This document shows, in pieces, positions 1 through 8,595 of a stretch of 24,047 nt of DNA. Location: positions 1 through 24,047 of the forward strand of contig JAIVFJ010000565.1 in NCBI GenBank assembly GCA_025765615.1. The letters are read 5' to 3'. Position 1 is the stretch's first letter; each line of letters opens with the position of its first letter. The position numbers were made by a program, and so were the translations under genes. The notes beneath the pieces were generated by a model, which had not been told where the DNA came from, did no database searches, and saw only the letters and a program-made list of their open reading frames with translations. The DNA comes from Zopfochytrium polystomum (taxonomy: Eukaryota; Chytridiomycota; Chytridiomycetes; Chytridiales; Chytridiaceae).

Positions 1-2
1 CA

Positions 3-1846
3 TTCACCGCTACCGTCGAGAAACCGATATGCGACACGGTGAAGCAAATGGCGGGGTACTTTGAGACCGCGAAAGGGTTTCTCTTCTTTGTTCTTTGAGT
101 CGCGCGGCCCGGCGCCCGCGGAGGAACCCGACGATTCTTTGGCTGAACGGGGGACCGGGTTCGTCGTCGTCGGTCGGGTTGATGATGGAGCTCGGGCGTG
201 TAGGGTCTCCAAGGACGGATCGGATACTGTCGTGAATCCGCATTCGTGGAATCCGGTGCGAATGTGATCTTTCTAGACCAGGCAAGGCCCGCTGTGGTTC
301 GCCCAACCCCCATTTTGTGCTTGTCTGCATAAATTACTAATCGGTCCCGCTCCACTCCCGCAAAAAAGCCGGTAGACACGGGCTTCTCCTACGCCAAGGC
401 CCGGCCACAGCATCTCCGACACCGAGACCTCGGCCCGAGACATGGACGCCTTCTCCAAGTGTTTTTCCACCAACTTCCCCGAGTACGTCGCCGCGCGCGA
501 CTTTCACGTGTTTGGCGAGAGGTTACGCGGGCCATTATATCCCGGCCGTCGGGAAGGCGATTTTTGGACAATAATCGGCGGAACAAGAATAACCCGTTTC
601 GCGTGCAGGTTCCGCTCAATTCTGTTGGAATTGGTGCGTTTAAAAGCGTTTTTCCACGCCATCCGTTTTTGTTCGGTCAATTAATCAATTACTTCTTTGC
701 TGTTCGGCTGTGTGTCCAGGAATGGCTGGGTGGACGAAACGGAGCAGTCGAGACACTTTCCATCGATGTTGTGCGACGAAAAGTGTAAGGAGCTTGCGCG
801 TATCTCATCGATTCCTGGCACCAAAATAATGCTGTTTGCTAATTAAATTTTTTTTCCCCCTTCTTTTACGCAGACGGGCCGTTTTGCGACCCGAGGCGGA
901 ATGCAAGGCCATGGCAGGACAAGTTACCCCACGTGCCAAAGCCTGGGTCGGGACTTGCGCCAACACCACGGTCGCGTGCGGCCTGCGTGGGTTGCAGCTG
1001 CGTACTGTGATGCAGCGTTCGCACTTCCGGATACTGTGCGGCGAAATCCGTTTGACTTGCGGCAGGAATGCGAACCGGGAACGGAGGTTTTTTGCCCTCC
1101 ATTTTTTTTTTTTCTGACTCTTTTATTTATCCCATGCATTTGCTCTAACGACTTTTTTTTCAATTTGCTGAATTTCAACTGTTGATCCCCCTTTCATCTT
1201 TTTCAATCGGCAGTGTTACCCGATATTGACTGACATTGGCGACGTTCTTGAACCTGCCGCACTTGCAGGAATACTTGGGCGTCAACAAGACGTTTGAAAT
1301 GTTTAGCAGCACTGTCCGCTGCGCGATTTCTGTTCACTGGCGACGGCGCGCTTCCGTTTTACAGCCATGTAGCAACTCTTTTGGAATCTGGGGTCCGGGT
1401 CCTGATTTATGCCGGGGATGCGGACTATGTTTGTAAGTTTCGATTTGTTTTCGAGAGAATTTCTAGTGCAAGTTCTGACCACGACGTTACACTTGCTTTC
1501 GCACTTTGGTGGTTTCGCAACAGTGTGAGTATGAATACCCTGTGGTTGCTTACCCCTCTGTAACAAAATTTGAATATCCTCATTCGTGCAACTTTTTTGC
1601 AGGCAACTGGTACTCCCAACATCGGCTGGCTTTCCCGACTCGACTGGAGCGGCAAAGACGGCTTCCGCCAGGCGACGCTCGCGCCCTTTGTGAGCCCCTC
1701 CACAGGCCTCGTCGCGGGCGAGTTCAAGTCGTTCGAGGGCCCTCACGTGGATGAAGCTGTACGAGGCCGGTCACATGGTGCCGTACGACCAGCCGGTCGA
1801 GTCGCTGGATATGCTGAGGATGTGGCTGGCCTCGGGGAAGGTTTGA
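3..1846 (+). pseudogene. Serine carboxypeptidase, carboxypeptidase Y family (S10), 5'-partial and multiply frameshifted
   Basis: Homologue of the vacuolar enzyme that removes C-terminal residues from peptides. Pieces in all three frames line up in family order: DTVKQMAGYFE, FFESRGPAP, TILWLNGGPG, VIFLDQ/PVDTGFSY, DFHVFGE..YAGHYIP (nucleophile Ser region, about 500-535), PLNSVGIG/NGWVDETEQ, CDEK/YGPFCDPE, YCDAAFALP, RNPFDLRQECE, CYPILTDI, YAGDADYVC/NW (acid residue) and GHMVPYDQP (His), ending at TGA 1844-1846. Introns inferred: 282-368 (GC-AG), 634-719, 785-873, 1087-1213 and 1433-1602. The N-terminal signal and propeptide lie before the window. At least ten single-base indels break the frame, one inside the GESYAG motif (gag-agg-ttac), yet the protein pieces show almost no substitutional decay. 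This may be a recent pseudogene or poor sequence. The family assignment is secure; whether the gene works is not. Confidence 0.85.
282..368 (+). other. GC-AG intron in the carboxypeptidase gene
   Basis: The exon ends in the codons for VIFLDQ, followed by GCAAGG instead of GTAAGG. A TACTAAT-like branch site lies near 335-342, the acceptor is aaaaaAG at 367-368, and the next exon reads PVDTGFSY. Joining Q to P restores the family motif FLDQPxxxGFSY. GC-AG introns are a known minor class. A sequence error in the donor is the alternative. Confidence 0.55.
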
Positions 1847-3152
1847 GAAAGCGGGGGAGGAGTTGTAAGCCGAGGGGGGCAGTCGAGCTCCTTTTCTTTC
1901 CTTTTTTTTTTCTTTTTTTTTTTCTGGTTTTTTGGATTTTGATCTTTGAGTTTTCGTTGTTACATTGTAAATGTTGTGTTTGCCGAAGTGGACAGAAAGC
2001 GGCAATAGGCTTTTTTTTTTCTTTTTTTTTTTTTGGGAGACTTTGGATGGACGCTAAAGATTGGAAGAATAAAAAGCAACTTGTGGACCGCTTCCGGCAC
2101 AACTAAAAAAAAATAAATTCCACCTCACTAAGGGCAGGATCAAGTGGGCGGTGTGTAAACAGTCTACTCTCAGTGAGGGAGTGGAAGGAGTGAATGAGGT
2201 GGGAGATGTGTGTTTGTGGGTGGTCCTTCTCCCCAACTTGGAGAGAAAGAGAAAAAACTCTGTTATGAATAAGTATAATGATGATATGCATGCTATAATA
2301 GTTGCTAGGTGAGTGTGACCCTATATTATCTGCTTGAGCAGAGGAGGAGGAAAACTGTTTGCACCTGGTTTCCTTTTCACTTAACACTCAGAGTATTTGG
2401 TCAACAGTGCAAGCCATCACCCAGGTCTGCATTGGCAGCAGCTCGCTCTCCCATGGGCATTGTGAGAAACGATAACTGGCAGTCACAATTGGTTTGGGTC
2501 TGTCTTGTGCCTCTTGCTGCTAACCAGTCAGTTCTGCCTCACAGTGGGCATTAGTCAAGTGAAAAAACTTATAATGGAAAGCCGAGAGAAATAATTGTCG
2601 TTGGACCCAGCCAGCACCTCCTGGCGCAGGCCTCACAGGAGGAGTCCTATTATGAGCTTGAAAATATACGTGACTTGCCGTTACAGAGAGGAAGCTAAGT
2701 AGGAGATCTTTGTATCAAATCTAGCCGCAGTTTCAAGCGGCGGGGGAACTATAGTTCGACTATACTAGGACTCCCACATTGTGAGTACTACTTAACGGTC
2801 TGGCAGTGGCACTTGCCTAATAGAGGGAATGTGGCATCCTGCTACGCTCTACTCAACCATCCCTCAGGACAGGTACTTAATCTTCCACCACCCTATAAGC
2901 AGATGACCATACACAAGTGTATTCAATATCCCCATCCATGCGCAAGCAAGGCCGACATGGTGGCATAACCCAAGGGCGACAGAAGGTCAACCACAAGGAG
3001 TCTGGCAGAATGCCAACTCTGCAAGAGTGCAGAGAGTCCAAAGAGATTAAGGGTGGCTCAGGCTGTGTTATAGGAGGCTCATAGGGAAGGGGAAAGGGGA
3101 GTTTCAGAAGAAACAAATCTAATTCCTTAGAAATAGCATTGATTGAAGGTTG
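1847..3152. other. Intergenic region between the carboxypeptidase gene and the retrotransposon
   Basis: No ORF here resembles a protein. T-rich tracts follow the carboxypeptidase stop (about 1893-1925 and 2010-2034). Near 2728-2770 there are short perfect hairpins: CCGC/GCGG around an 8-nt loop, and TATAGT/ACTATA around TCG. I see no tRNA, rRNA or known repeat. Confidence 0.5.
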
Positions 3153-3157
3153 GGTTT
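3153..3157. repeat. Target-site duplication, left copy (GGTTT)
   Basis: The five bases GGTTT directly before the 5' LTR recur directly after the 3' LTR at 8591-8595. A 5-bp duplication is what Ty3/gypsy integrases make, so this fixes both ends of the element. Confidence 0.9.
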
Positions 3158-3175
3158 TGTTATGAATCACCCTCT

Positions 3176-3284
3176 GGAAACCTCTGGAACCTTCTAGAAC
3201 ATTCCTTCATGGAACCTTCTGGAACCTTCTGGAACCTTCTAGAACATTCCTTCATGGAACCTTGTGGAACCTTCTGGAACCTTC
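3176..3284 (+). promoter_or_regulatory. Heat-shock-element-like array in the 5' LTR U3
   Basis: Alternating GAA and TTC triplets separated by exactly two bases match the heat-shock factor consensus nGAAnnTTCnnGAAn. Eight consecutive units fit from 3212 to 3249, four from 3187 to 3204, and four from 3267 to 3284. The array ends about 110 bp upstream of the TATA box, a normal position for an upstream activating site. Heat-driven transcription is inferred from the motif only. The alternative is a minisatellite that matches by chance. Confidence 0.65.
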
Positions 3285-3394
3285 TTTGCTTTCCTGACTT
3301 GTCTTGTTGTCATTGGTATCATTGGTATCATTGTATTACTAATTGCTCTTTCTGGAACTTTCTTGGAGTCTTGACAAGGAACACTCTCAAAAGG

Positions 3395-3401
3395 TATAAA
3401 A
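3395..3401 (+). promoter_or_regulatory. TATA box of the retrotransposon promoter
   Basis: TATAAAA in U3, repeated at 8475-8481 in the 3' LTR. Transcription is expected to begin about 30-35 bp downstream, which falls at the sequence AAGTGAATTAT (3430-3440). Confidence 0.7.
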
Positions 3402-3512
3402 GGGGGATGGGGGACCTGTCCGATCCCTCAAGTGAATTATTGTTTCCAATACAATCATCACTCCTCTCAGTTCCTTGTCTGCCTTTTCCTGTCCTGCCCT
3501 GTTCCTGACATC

Positions 3513-3523
3513 ATAATTCACTT
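3513..3523 (+). promoter_or_regulatory. Primer-binding site of the self-priming type
   Basis: ATAATTCACTT, two bases inside the 5' LTR end, is the exact reverse complement of AAGTGAATTAT at 3430-3440, close to the predicted RNA 5' end. I see no complement to a tRNA 3' end (no TGG start). In Tf1 the first 11 nt of the transcript pair with the primer site and are cleaved to prime cDNA. The same length and geometry are seen here. Confidence 0.75.
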
Positions 3524-3550
3524 CACCCTCTCCCACTACTCTCTGCCATC

Positions 3551-4657
3551 ATGTCTGACCCAAACAACACCTTCCCTGATGCAACTGCCTTCCAAGCCTT
3601 GATGGACCAATTACAAGCCCTCTCAAGACAGACACACCAACTTCAAGAACAAGTCCTTCACCAGCAGCACCAGCTTCAACAACAACTTCACCAACAATAA
3701 CATCAAGCTCTTCCCCTGCCTCAAGCCAACCAAGCAAGAGAGCCCAAGGTTCCCAGCCCTGACAAGTTCACTGGGCTGGCCAAAGACCTTAGGAACTTCA
3801 TGGCCACTGTGGAGAATGTCATCCTTCTCCAACCTTCAAGATTTCCCAGTGAGCAAGTCAAGGTTCTTTTCACAAGCACCCTCCTGTCTGGTCAAGCTCA
3901 ATCATGGTACAGATCTCTCCCAAGCACACCCACCACCCTGCAAGAGCTCTGGGAGGGGCTGGAAGCTACCTTTGGTGACCCCTACGCATCTTGGACAGCA
4001 AGATCCAAGCTCAAGCATATCAAGCAAGGAAAGCAATCTTGTGTGGCCTACACCAACCAATTCAAGCAACTAGCCAGAGACTCTGGATACAATGATGCAG
4101 CTCTGATGGAGCTGTACCATGATGGTCTCCATGAGTCTATCCAAGACATGCTCTCCCAGTCTCTGCACATCCCTGAGACCTTGGAAGAGTACATTCTCCT
4201 TGCCATCAAGATTGACAACAGACTCTACTCCAAGAGGCTGAAGCAAAGACAAGTAGGAACTACATCAAGACCTACCCCAGTCCCTCAAGCTCTTACAGTT
4301 CCTGAACCCATGCAAGTGGATGCAGTTGAGACACTTCCTAAGGGTCCTCTGAGCCAAGAGGAGAAAGCAAGGAGGGCCCAGCAGGGACTGTGTTTTTACT
4401 GTGGCTCCAAGGAGCATGCTGTCAAGGACTGCCCAAGGAAGAAGCACCCCAAACTCCCAGGTCCAGGCTCACTGAGGGGCAATTCCCTGGACCCTCCTCC
4501 AAGCTGCCCCTGTTTCATCACCACCACCAGCACCACAAACACCTCAGATTCCAAGCCCCACCAACTCACCATGGATGTCAAGATTCAACTCTCACCCAAG
4601 TCAAACCATCACAACCAAGGCCCTTATAGACTCTGGATCATCCTGCAACATCATTGA
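3551..4657 (+). pseudogene. gag: Retrotransposon Gag (capsid and zinc-knuckle nucleocapsid), interrupted by one stop codon
   Basis: The ATG at 3551 opens a frame starting MSDPNNTFPD, followed by a Gln-rich coiled segment (LQALSRQTHQLQEQ). A TAA at 3698-3700 interrupts it, at a place where neighbouring codons are CAA. The same frame then runs on uninterrupted to 4657. The capsid-like part includes LRNFMATVENVILLQPSRFP and SWYRSLPSTP. The nucleocapsid part has one CX2CX4HX4C zinc knuckle (CFYCGSKEHAVKDC, about 4390-4431). It overlaps the pol frame (4575-4657), which lies one base forward. The TAA may be a C-to-T mutation. An internal ATG at 3800 could start a shortened Gag lacking the Gln-rich head. 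Confidence 0.85.
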
Positions 4658-6815
4658 TGCCACCCTTGCCAAGTCTTGTGCCATTCCTACGATCAAGAAA
4701 TCCACACCCCTCAAGGTCCACTTTGCCAATCATGCTCTGTTCAAGGAAATCAGCCATGAAACCAAGCTAAACCTCCACATCCAAGACTTTCCACCATCCA
4801 TGGTCAATCTGGAAGTATTGGATCTTGGCTCACCCACATTCTCTGTCATCCTGGGATTACCATGGCTGCAAACCCAGAACCCTGCCATTGATTGGGTCAC
4901 TGGTCAAGTCCAACCTCCACCAATCGGAACAGTCACCCAAAACTCAAGTCAAGCCCCCAAGTCTCATGCTCTCAAGCCCTTGATTCAAGATTCACAGCCA
5001 GCCAAGACTCAAGTTCCACAGTTCACAGTTCACAGTCAAGATTCAAGTAGAGCTCATAGAGCTCACAGTCATGGCCATGACTCTTGTTCACAGAACCCAC
5101 AGTCAAAGATTCAAGTACCACAGTTCACAGTCCACATTCAAGATTCAAGTTCCACAGCTCACAGTCTTTGCCAAGAACAGAACTCTCAGTCAAAGATTCA
5201 AGAATCACAGTTCCCAGTCAAGAATTCAAGCCCCACTGCTGAAGAGCACAGGAACTTGGACCCATCAGACCTTTTGCTGGCATCCAAGCTACCAAAAGAA
5301 TATCTCCCTTATGCTGATGTGTTTTCCAAGACCAAGGCAGACCTGCTACCAGCTCAGAGGCCTTATGACTGTGAAATCCCACTCAAGGATGAAACTTGCA
5401 GCCCACCTTTCAAGCCACTGTACCACCTCTCTCCACCAGAAGCCAAGGCCCTCCAAGAATACATTGAAGAAATGCTGAACAAGGGATTCATCCAACCTTC
5501 CAAGTCACCAGCTGGAGCTCCCATCTTTTTTGTCAAGAAGAAGGATGGGGGACTGAGACCCTGTGTGGACTACAGAGATCTCAATGAGATGACAGTCAAG
5601 AACCGCTATCCACTGCCTCTCATCTCTGAATTACTGGACAAACTGAGCCATGCAAGGATATTTTCCAAGATTGACCTCAGAGGTGCCTACAATTTGGTCA
5701 GAATTAAGCCCCAGGATCAATGGAAGACTGCCTTCAGATGCAAATACGGTCACTTTGAGTACTTGGTTATGCCCTTTGGACTTACCAATGCTCCAGCTAT
5801 TTTCCAAGGCATGATGAATGACATCTTCAGGGATATTCTGGACCTTTTTGTCATTGTCTACCTGGATGATATCCTGGTATTTTCATCTGACACTGCAAGC
5901 CATATGGGACATGTCAAGACTGTCTTGGAGAGACTCAGACAGCATCACCTCTATGCAAAGCTGGAGAAGTGTGAATTCCACAAGACCTCCATTGAGTTTT
6001 TGGGGTTCATTGTGTCTGACAAAGGGATCTCCATGGCACCAGACAAGATCCAAACTATTCTTGAATGGAAGGCTCCAAATTCCATCAAGGATGTTCAAAG
6101 CTTCCTTGGATTTTGCAACTTCTACAGAACCTTCATTGCCAACTATTCTGCCATAGCCAAGCCTCTCACTGATCTCACCAAGAAGACCACCAAGTTTGAA
6201 TGGACCCCAGCAGCAGAGCAAGCCTGGCTAGCTCTTAAGACAGCAACCACAAGTGCACCACTCCTTAAGCATGTGGATCCCTTGCTTCCCTTCACCTTGG
6301 AAACTGATGCCTCAGACTATGCCCTTGGCGCTGTTCTGTCCCAGCCAAGCTCTCAGGAACCCTCTGCTCCTCTGCATCCAGTGGCATATTACTCCAGGAA
6401 GCTGAACAGTGCTGAGTGTAACTACACAGTCCATGACAAGGAGTTGCTTGCAATTGTGGAAGCATTCAAATTCTGGAGACACTACTTGGCTGGTTCTAAA
6501 AACATCTCTGTCTATTCGGATCACAAGAACCTCACCTTCTTCAGGGCAAGGAGGTTGCTCAAGCAGAGGCATGCCAGGTGGGCTGAACTGCTCTCTGAGT
6601 ATGACTTTAAGCTGTGCTATTCTCCTGGCCACCTTAACACTGTGGCTGATGCCCTGTCAAGAAGAACAGACCTTGCACCTGAAGGGGGAGATGGTTTCAC
6701 CCCACCATCCAAGACACACCTTTCATTGCTTCCTGACAGTGTGTGGGCCTATGCTATTTCCAAGGACCCCCAAGCCTCACAAGATTCAAATCAGCCAAGA
6801 AGAGGAAAAACTTGA
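4575..6815 (+). pseudogene. pol: Retrotransposon Pol, first part: aspartic protease, reverse transcriptase, RNase H
   Basis: Protease motif ALIDSGSSCNIID near 4622-4660. A Ser/Gln/His-rich linker with three imperfect repeats (VPQFTVHSQDSS, VPQFTVHIQDSS, ESQFPVKNSS) at about 5010-5230. Reverse transcriptase with FVKKKDGGLRPCVDYRDLN, MPFGLTNAPAIFQ and the catalytic YLDDILVFS (about 5859). RNase H with TLETDASDYALGAVLSQ, the Glu in VHDKELLAIVEAF, YSDHKNL and the closing NTVADALSRR. The frame is entered from gag by a single-base forward shift near 4600 and closes at TGA 6813-6815, after a shift in a CCCCC run near 6763-6767 beyond which integrase continues in another frame. Related elements often have one continuous Gag-Pol, so both shifts look like indels rather than programmed sites. 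Confidence 0.9.
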
Positions 6816-8112
6816 GATACTCAAGACAAGGCATGATGCAGCAACAGCTGGACACCCAGGAGAGCACAAGACATATGAGCTTGTTTCCAGAGACTTCTAC
6901 TGGCCAGGCATGAGGAAGTACATCAAGAACTATGTCAGCAGCTGTGAAACCTGTCAAAGAAACAAATCCAGCAGACACAAGCCCTATGGACTTCTGGAGC
7001 CCCTCCCAATTGCCATCAGCCCTTGGTCATCAATATCCATGGACTTCATCGTGAAACTGCCCCCATCCCATGGATTTGACTCTATCCTTGTTGTCATCTG
7101 CAGAAGGACAAAGTTGGCCCATTTCATCCCCTGCACTGAGAATATAGATGCACAAGGAACAGCAGACCTGTTTTTGCAGCACATATTCAGGCTCCATGGG
7201 CTGCCTCAGTCAATCGTCAGTGACAGAGGACCACAGTTCAGATCTCAATTTTGGAAAGCACTCACAGCTGCCCTTGGAATCAAGTCTCAACTGTCAACTG
7301 CTTATCACCCTCAGACTGATGGACAAACAGAAAGAACAAACCAGACTCTGGAGCAGTATTTGAGGTGCTATGTCAGCTATCAACAGGATGATTGGCCCAC
7401 CCTCCTTCCACTGGCAGAATTTGCTCTCAACAATTCTCTCCACTCAAGCACCCAGCTATCTCCTTTCTTTGCAACCTATGGCTTCAATCCAAGAGGAGAT
7501 CTTCTGGGACAAGAGACCCTATCCAATGTCCAAGCTCCTGCTGCGGCTTCACACTTACATAAGCTCAAGATCATCAACTCCTTCCTGGACTCCACCCTGA
7601 AGCAAGCCCAAGAAGATGCCTCAAGATTTGCCAACACTCACAGAATGGACCATGACCTTGCTGTGGGTCAGCAAGTTTGGCTTCTGAGGAAGAACTTGCA
7701 GACCAAAAGACCAAGTCCCAAGCTAGACAACCTCAAGTTGGGTCCTTTCAAGATCTTGGAGCAAATCAATCCAGTCACCTTCAAGCTGGATCTCCCTGCA
7801 TCCATGAAGATCCACCCAGTTTTCCATGTCAGCCTTTTAGAGAAGTTTGTGGCCAATTCCATTCCAGGCAGAGTTGTTCCTCCTCCTCCTCCAGTTGAGG
7901 TAGAAGGTGAAGAGGAATTTGAGGTTGAACAAATCTTGGATGCCAAGTGGTTTGGAAGAACACTCAAGTTCCTTGTTAAGTGGAAAGGTTACTCAGATGC
8001 TGACAACACCTGGGAGCCTGAGTCAAACCTCACTCACTGCCAAGACCTTCTGCTCGAGTTCAAGACCAGGTACCCCACCAAGTTGCAGAAGAGGCCTAAA
8101 AGGGGGAGATGA
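6768..8112 (+). pseudogene. pol: Retrotransposon Pol, second part: integrase and C-terminal chromodomain
   Basis: In-frame from SQEEEKLEILKTRHD onward; the start coordinate is the estimated shift point. Integrase zinc-binding part: AGHPGEHKT and CETCQRNK. Catalytic core: Asp in SMDFIVKLP, Asp in IVSDRGPQF, Glu in QTDGQTERTNQTLEQ. GPF motif: KLGPFKILEQINPVTF. After a proline run and an acidic stretch comes a chromodomain (about 7909-8080) with FEVEQILDAK, FLVKWKGYSDADNTWEPE. Its aromatic cage positions are Phe, Trp and Tyr, so binding to methylated histone H3 is plausible. Only about 50 residues separate the DALSRR end of RNase H from the integrase zinc motif, shorter than I expect for this group. 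The stop codon abuts the 3' LTR. Confidence 0.9.
8098..8109 (+). promoter_or_regulatory. Polypurine tract (plus-strand primer)
   Basis: AAAAGGGGGAGA lies immediately upstream of the 3' LTR and overlaps the last codons of pol. This is the standard location of the plus-strand cDNA primer. Confidence 0.8.
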
Positions 8113-8590
8113 TGTTATGAATCACCCTCTGGAAACCTCTGGAACCTTCTAGAACATTCCTTCATGGAACCTTCTGGAACCTTCTGGAACCTTCTAGAAC
8201 ATTCCTTCATGGAACCTTCCGGAACCTTCTAGAACATTCCTTCATGGAACCTTCTGGAACCTTCTGGAACCTTCTGGAACATTCTAGAACATTCCTTCAT
8301 GGAACCTTCCGGAACCTTCTAGAACATTCCTTCATGGAACCTTGTGGAACCTTCTGGAACCTTCTTTGCTTTCCTGACTTGTCTTGTTGTCATTGGTATC
8401 ATTGGTATCATTGTATTACTAATTGCTCTTTCTGGAACTTTCTTGGAGTCTTGACAAGGAACACTCTCAAAAGGTATAAAAGGGGGATGGGGGACCTGTC
8501 CGATCCCTCAAGTGAATTATTGTTTCCAATACAATCATCACTCCTCTCAGTTCCTTGTCTGCCTTGTCCTGTCCTGCCCTGTTCCTGACA
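8113..8590 (+). repeat. 3' LTR (478 bp)
   Basis: Starts directly after the pol stop codon (TGA 8110-8112) with TGTTATGAATC and ends CCTGACA, followed by GGTTT. It is 125 bp longer than the 5' LTR, and all of the difference lies in the GAA/TTC repeat array (8131-8364, 234 bp, against 109 bp at 3176-3284). Confidence 0.93.
8131..8364 (+). promoter_or_regulatory. Expanded heat-shock-element-like array in the 3' LTR U3
   Basis: Same repeat as in the 5' LTR but about twice as long, with extra copies of the ggaaccttctagaacattcc type unit and variants such as ccttccgg. Because U3 of the 3' LTR is copied into both LTRs of daughter elements, this longer array would be inherited by new copies. Confidence 0.6.
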
Positions 8591-8595
8591 GGTTT
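8591..8595. repeat. Target-site duplication, right copy (GGTTT)
   Basis: Matches GGTTT at 3153-3157. It directly follows the terminal CA of the 3' LTR. Confidence 0.9.

Larger units (their letters stand above)
3158..3510 (+). repeat. 5' LTR (353 bp)
   Basis: Starts TGTTATGAATC and ends TTCCTGACA. U3 contains a heat-shock-element-like array (3176-3284) and TATAAAA at 3395-3401. R probably starts near 3428-3430. It is nearly identical to the 3' LTR (8113-8590) except for array length and T versus G in gcctt(t/g)tcctg. Confidence 0.93.
3158..8590 (+). mobile_element. Complete Ty3/gypsy LTR retrotransposon, chromovirus (Tf1/sushi type)
   Basis: A 5,433-bp element with two LTRs (TGTTATGA...CCTGACA), a self-priming-type primer-binding site, a polypurine tract, and gag and pol in the order Gag, protease, reverse transcriptase, RNase H, integrase, chromodomain. 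Integrase after RNase H marks Ty3/gypsy; the C-terminal chromodomain marks a chromovirus. It is flanked by the GGTTT duplication. The coding region contains one in-frame TAA (3698) and two single-base shifts (about 4600 and about 6770), so as read it could not make a full Gag-Pol. Outside the repeat array the LTRs differ at one base that I can see, so the insertion appears young. It lies in a gene-poor stretch with other repeat remnants. Confidence 0.95.

Noticed and set aside
2640..2900. Group I intron-like core upstream of the retrotransposon
   Set aside because: Hairpins such as CCGC/GCGG are present, but I could not place the P, Q, R and S core elements in order.
3176..3284. CRISPR-like or ordinary minisatellite array
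   Set aside because: The units are contiguous without unique spacers, the context is eukaryotic, and the strict GAA-2-TTC-2 phasing inside an LTR promoter fits heat-shock elements better.
3143..3508. Open frame of 121 codons across the 5' LTR (and its twin at 8244-8588)
   Set aside because: It is a translation of the LTR repeat array (repeating EPSGTFWNLLEHS). The LTR boundaries and promoter signals explain the sequence.
3698..3700. Stop codon as evidence of repeat-induced point mutation
   Set aside because: One CpA-to-TpA change is not a RIP pattern; the LTRs and the rest of the element show no excess of C-to-T changes.
4575..4657. Programmed gag-pol frameshift site
   Set aside because: I see no obvious slippery heptamer or following stem, and the same kind of single-base shift recurs in pol and in host genes, so an indel is simpler.
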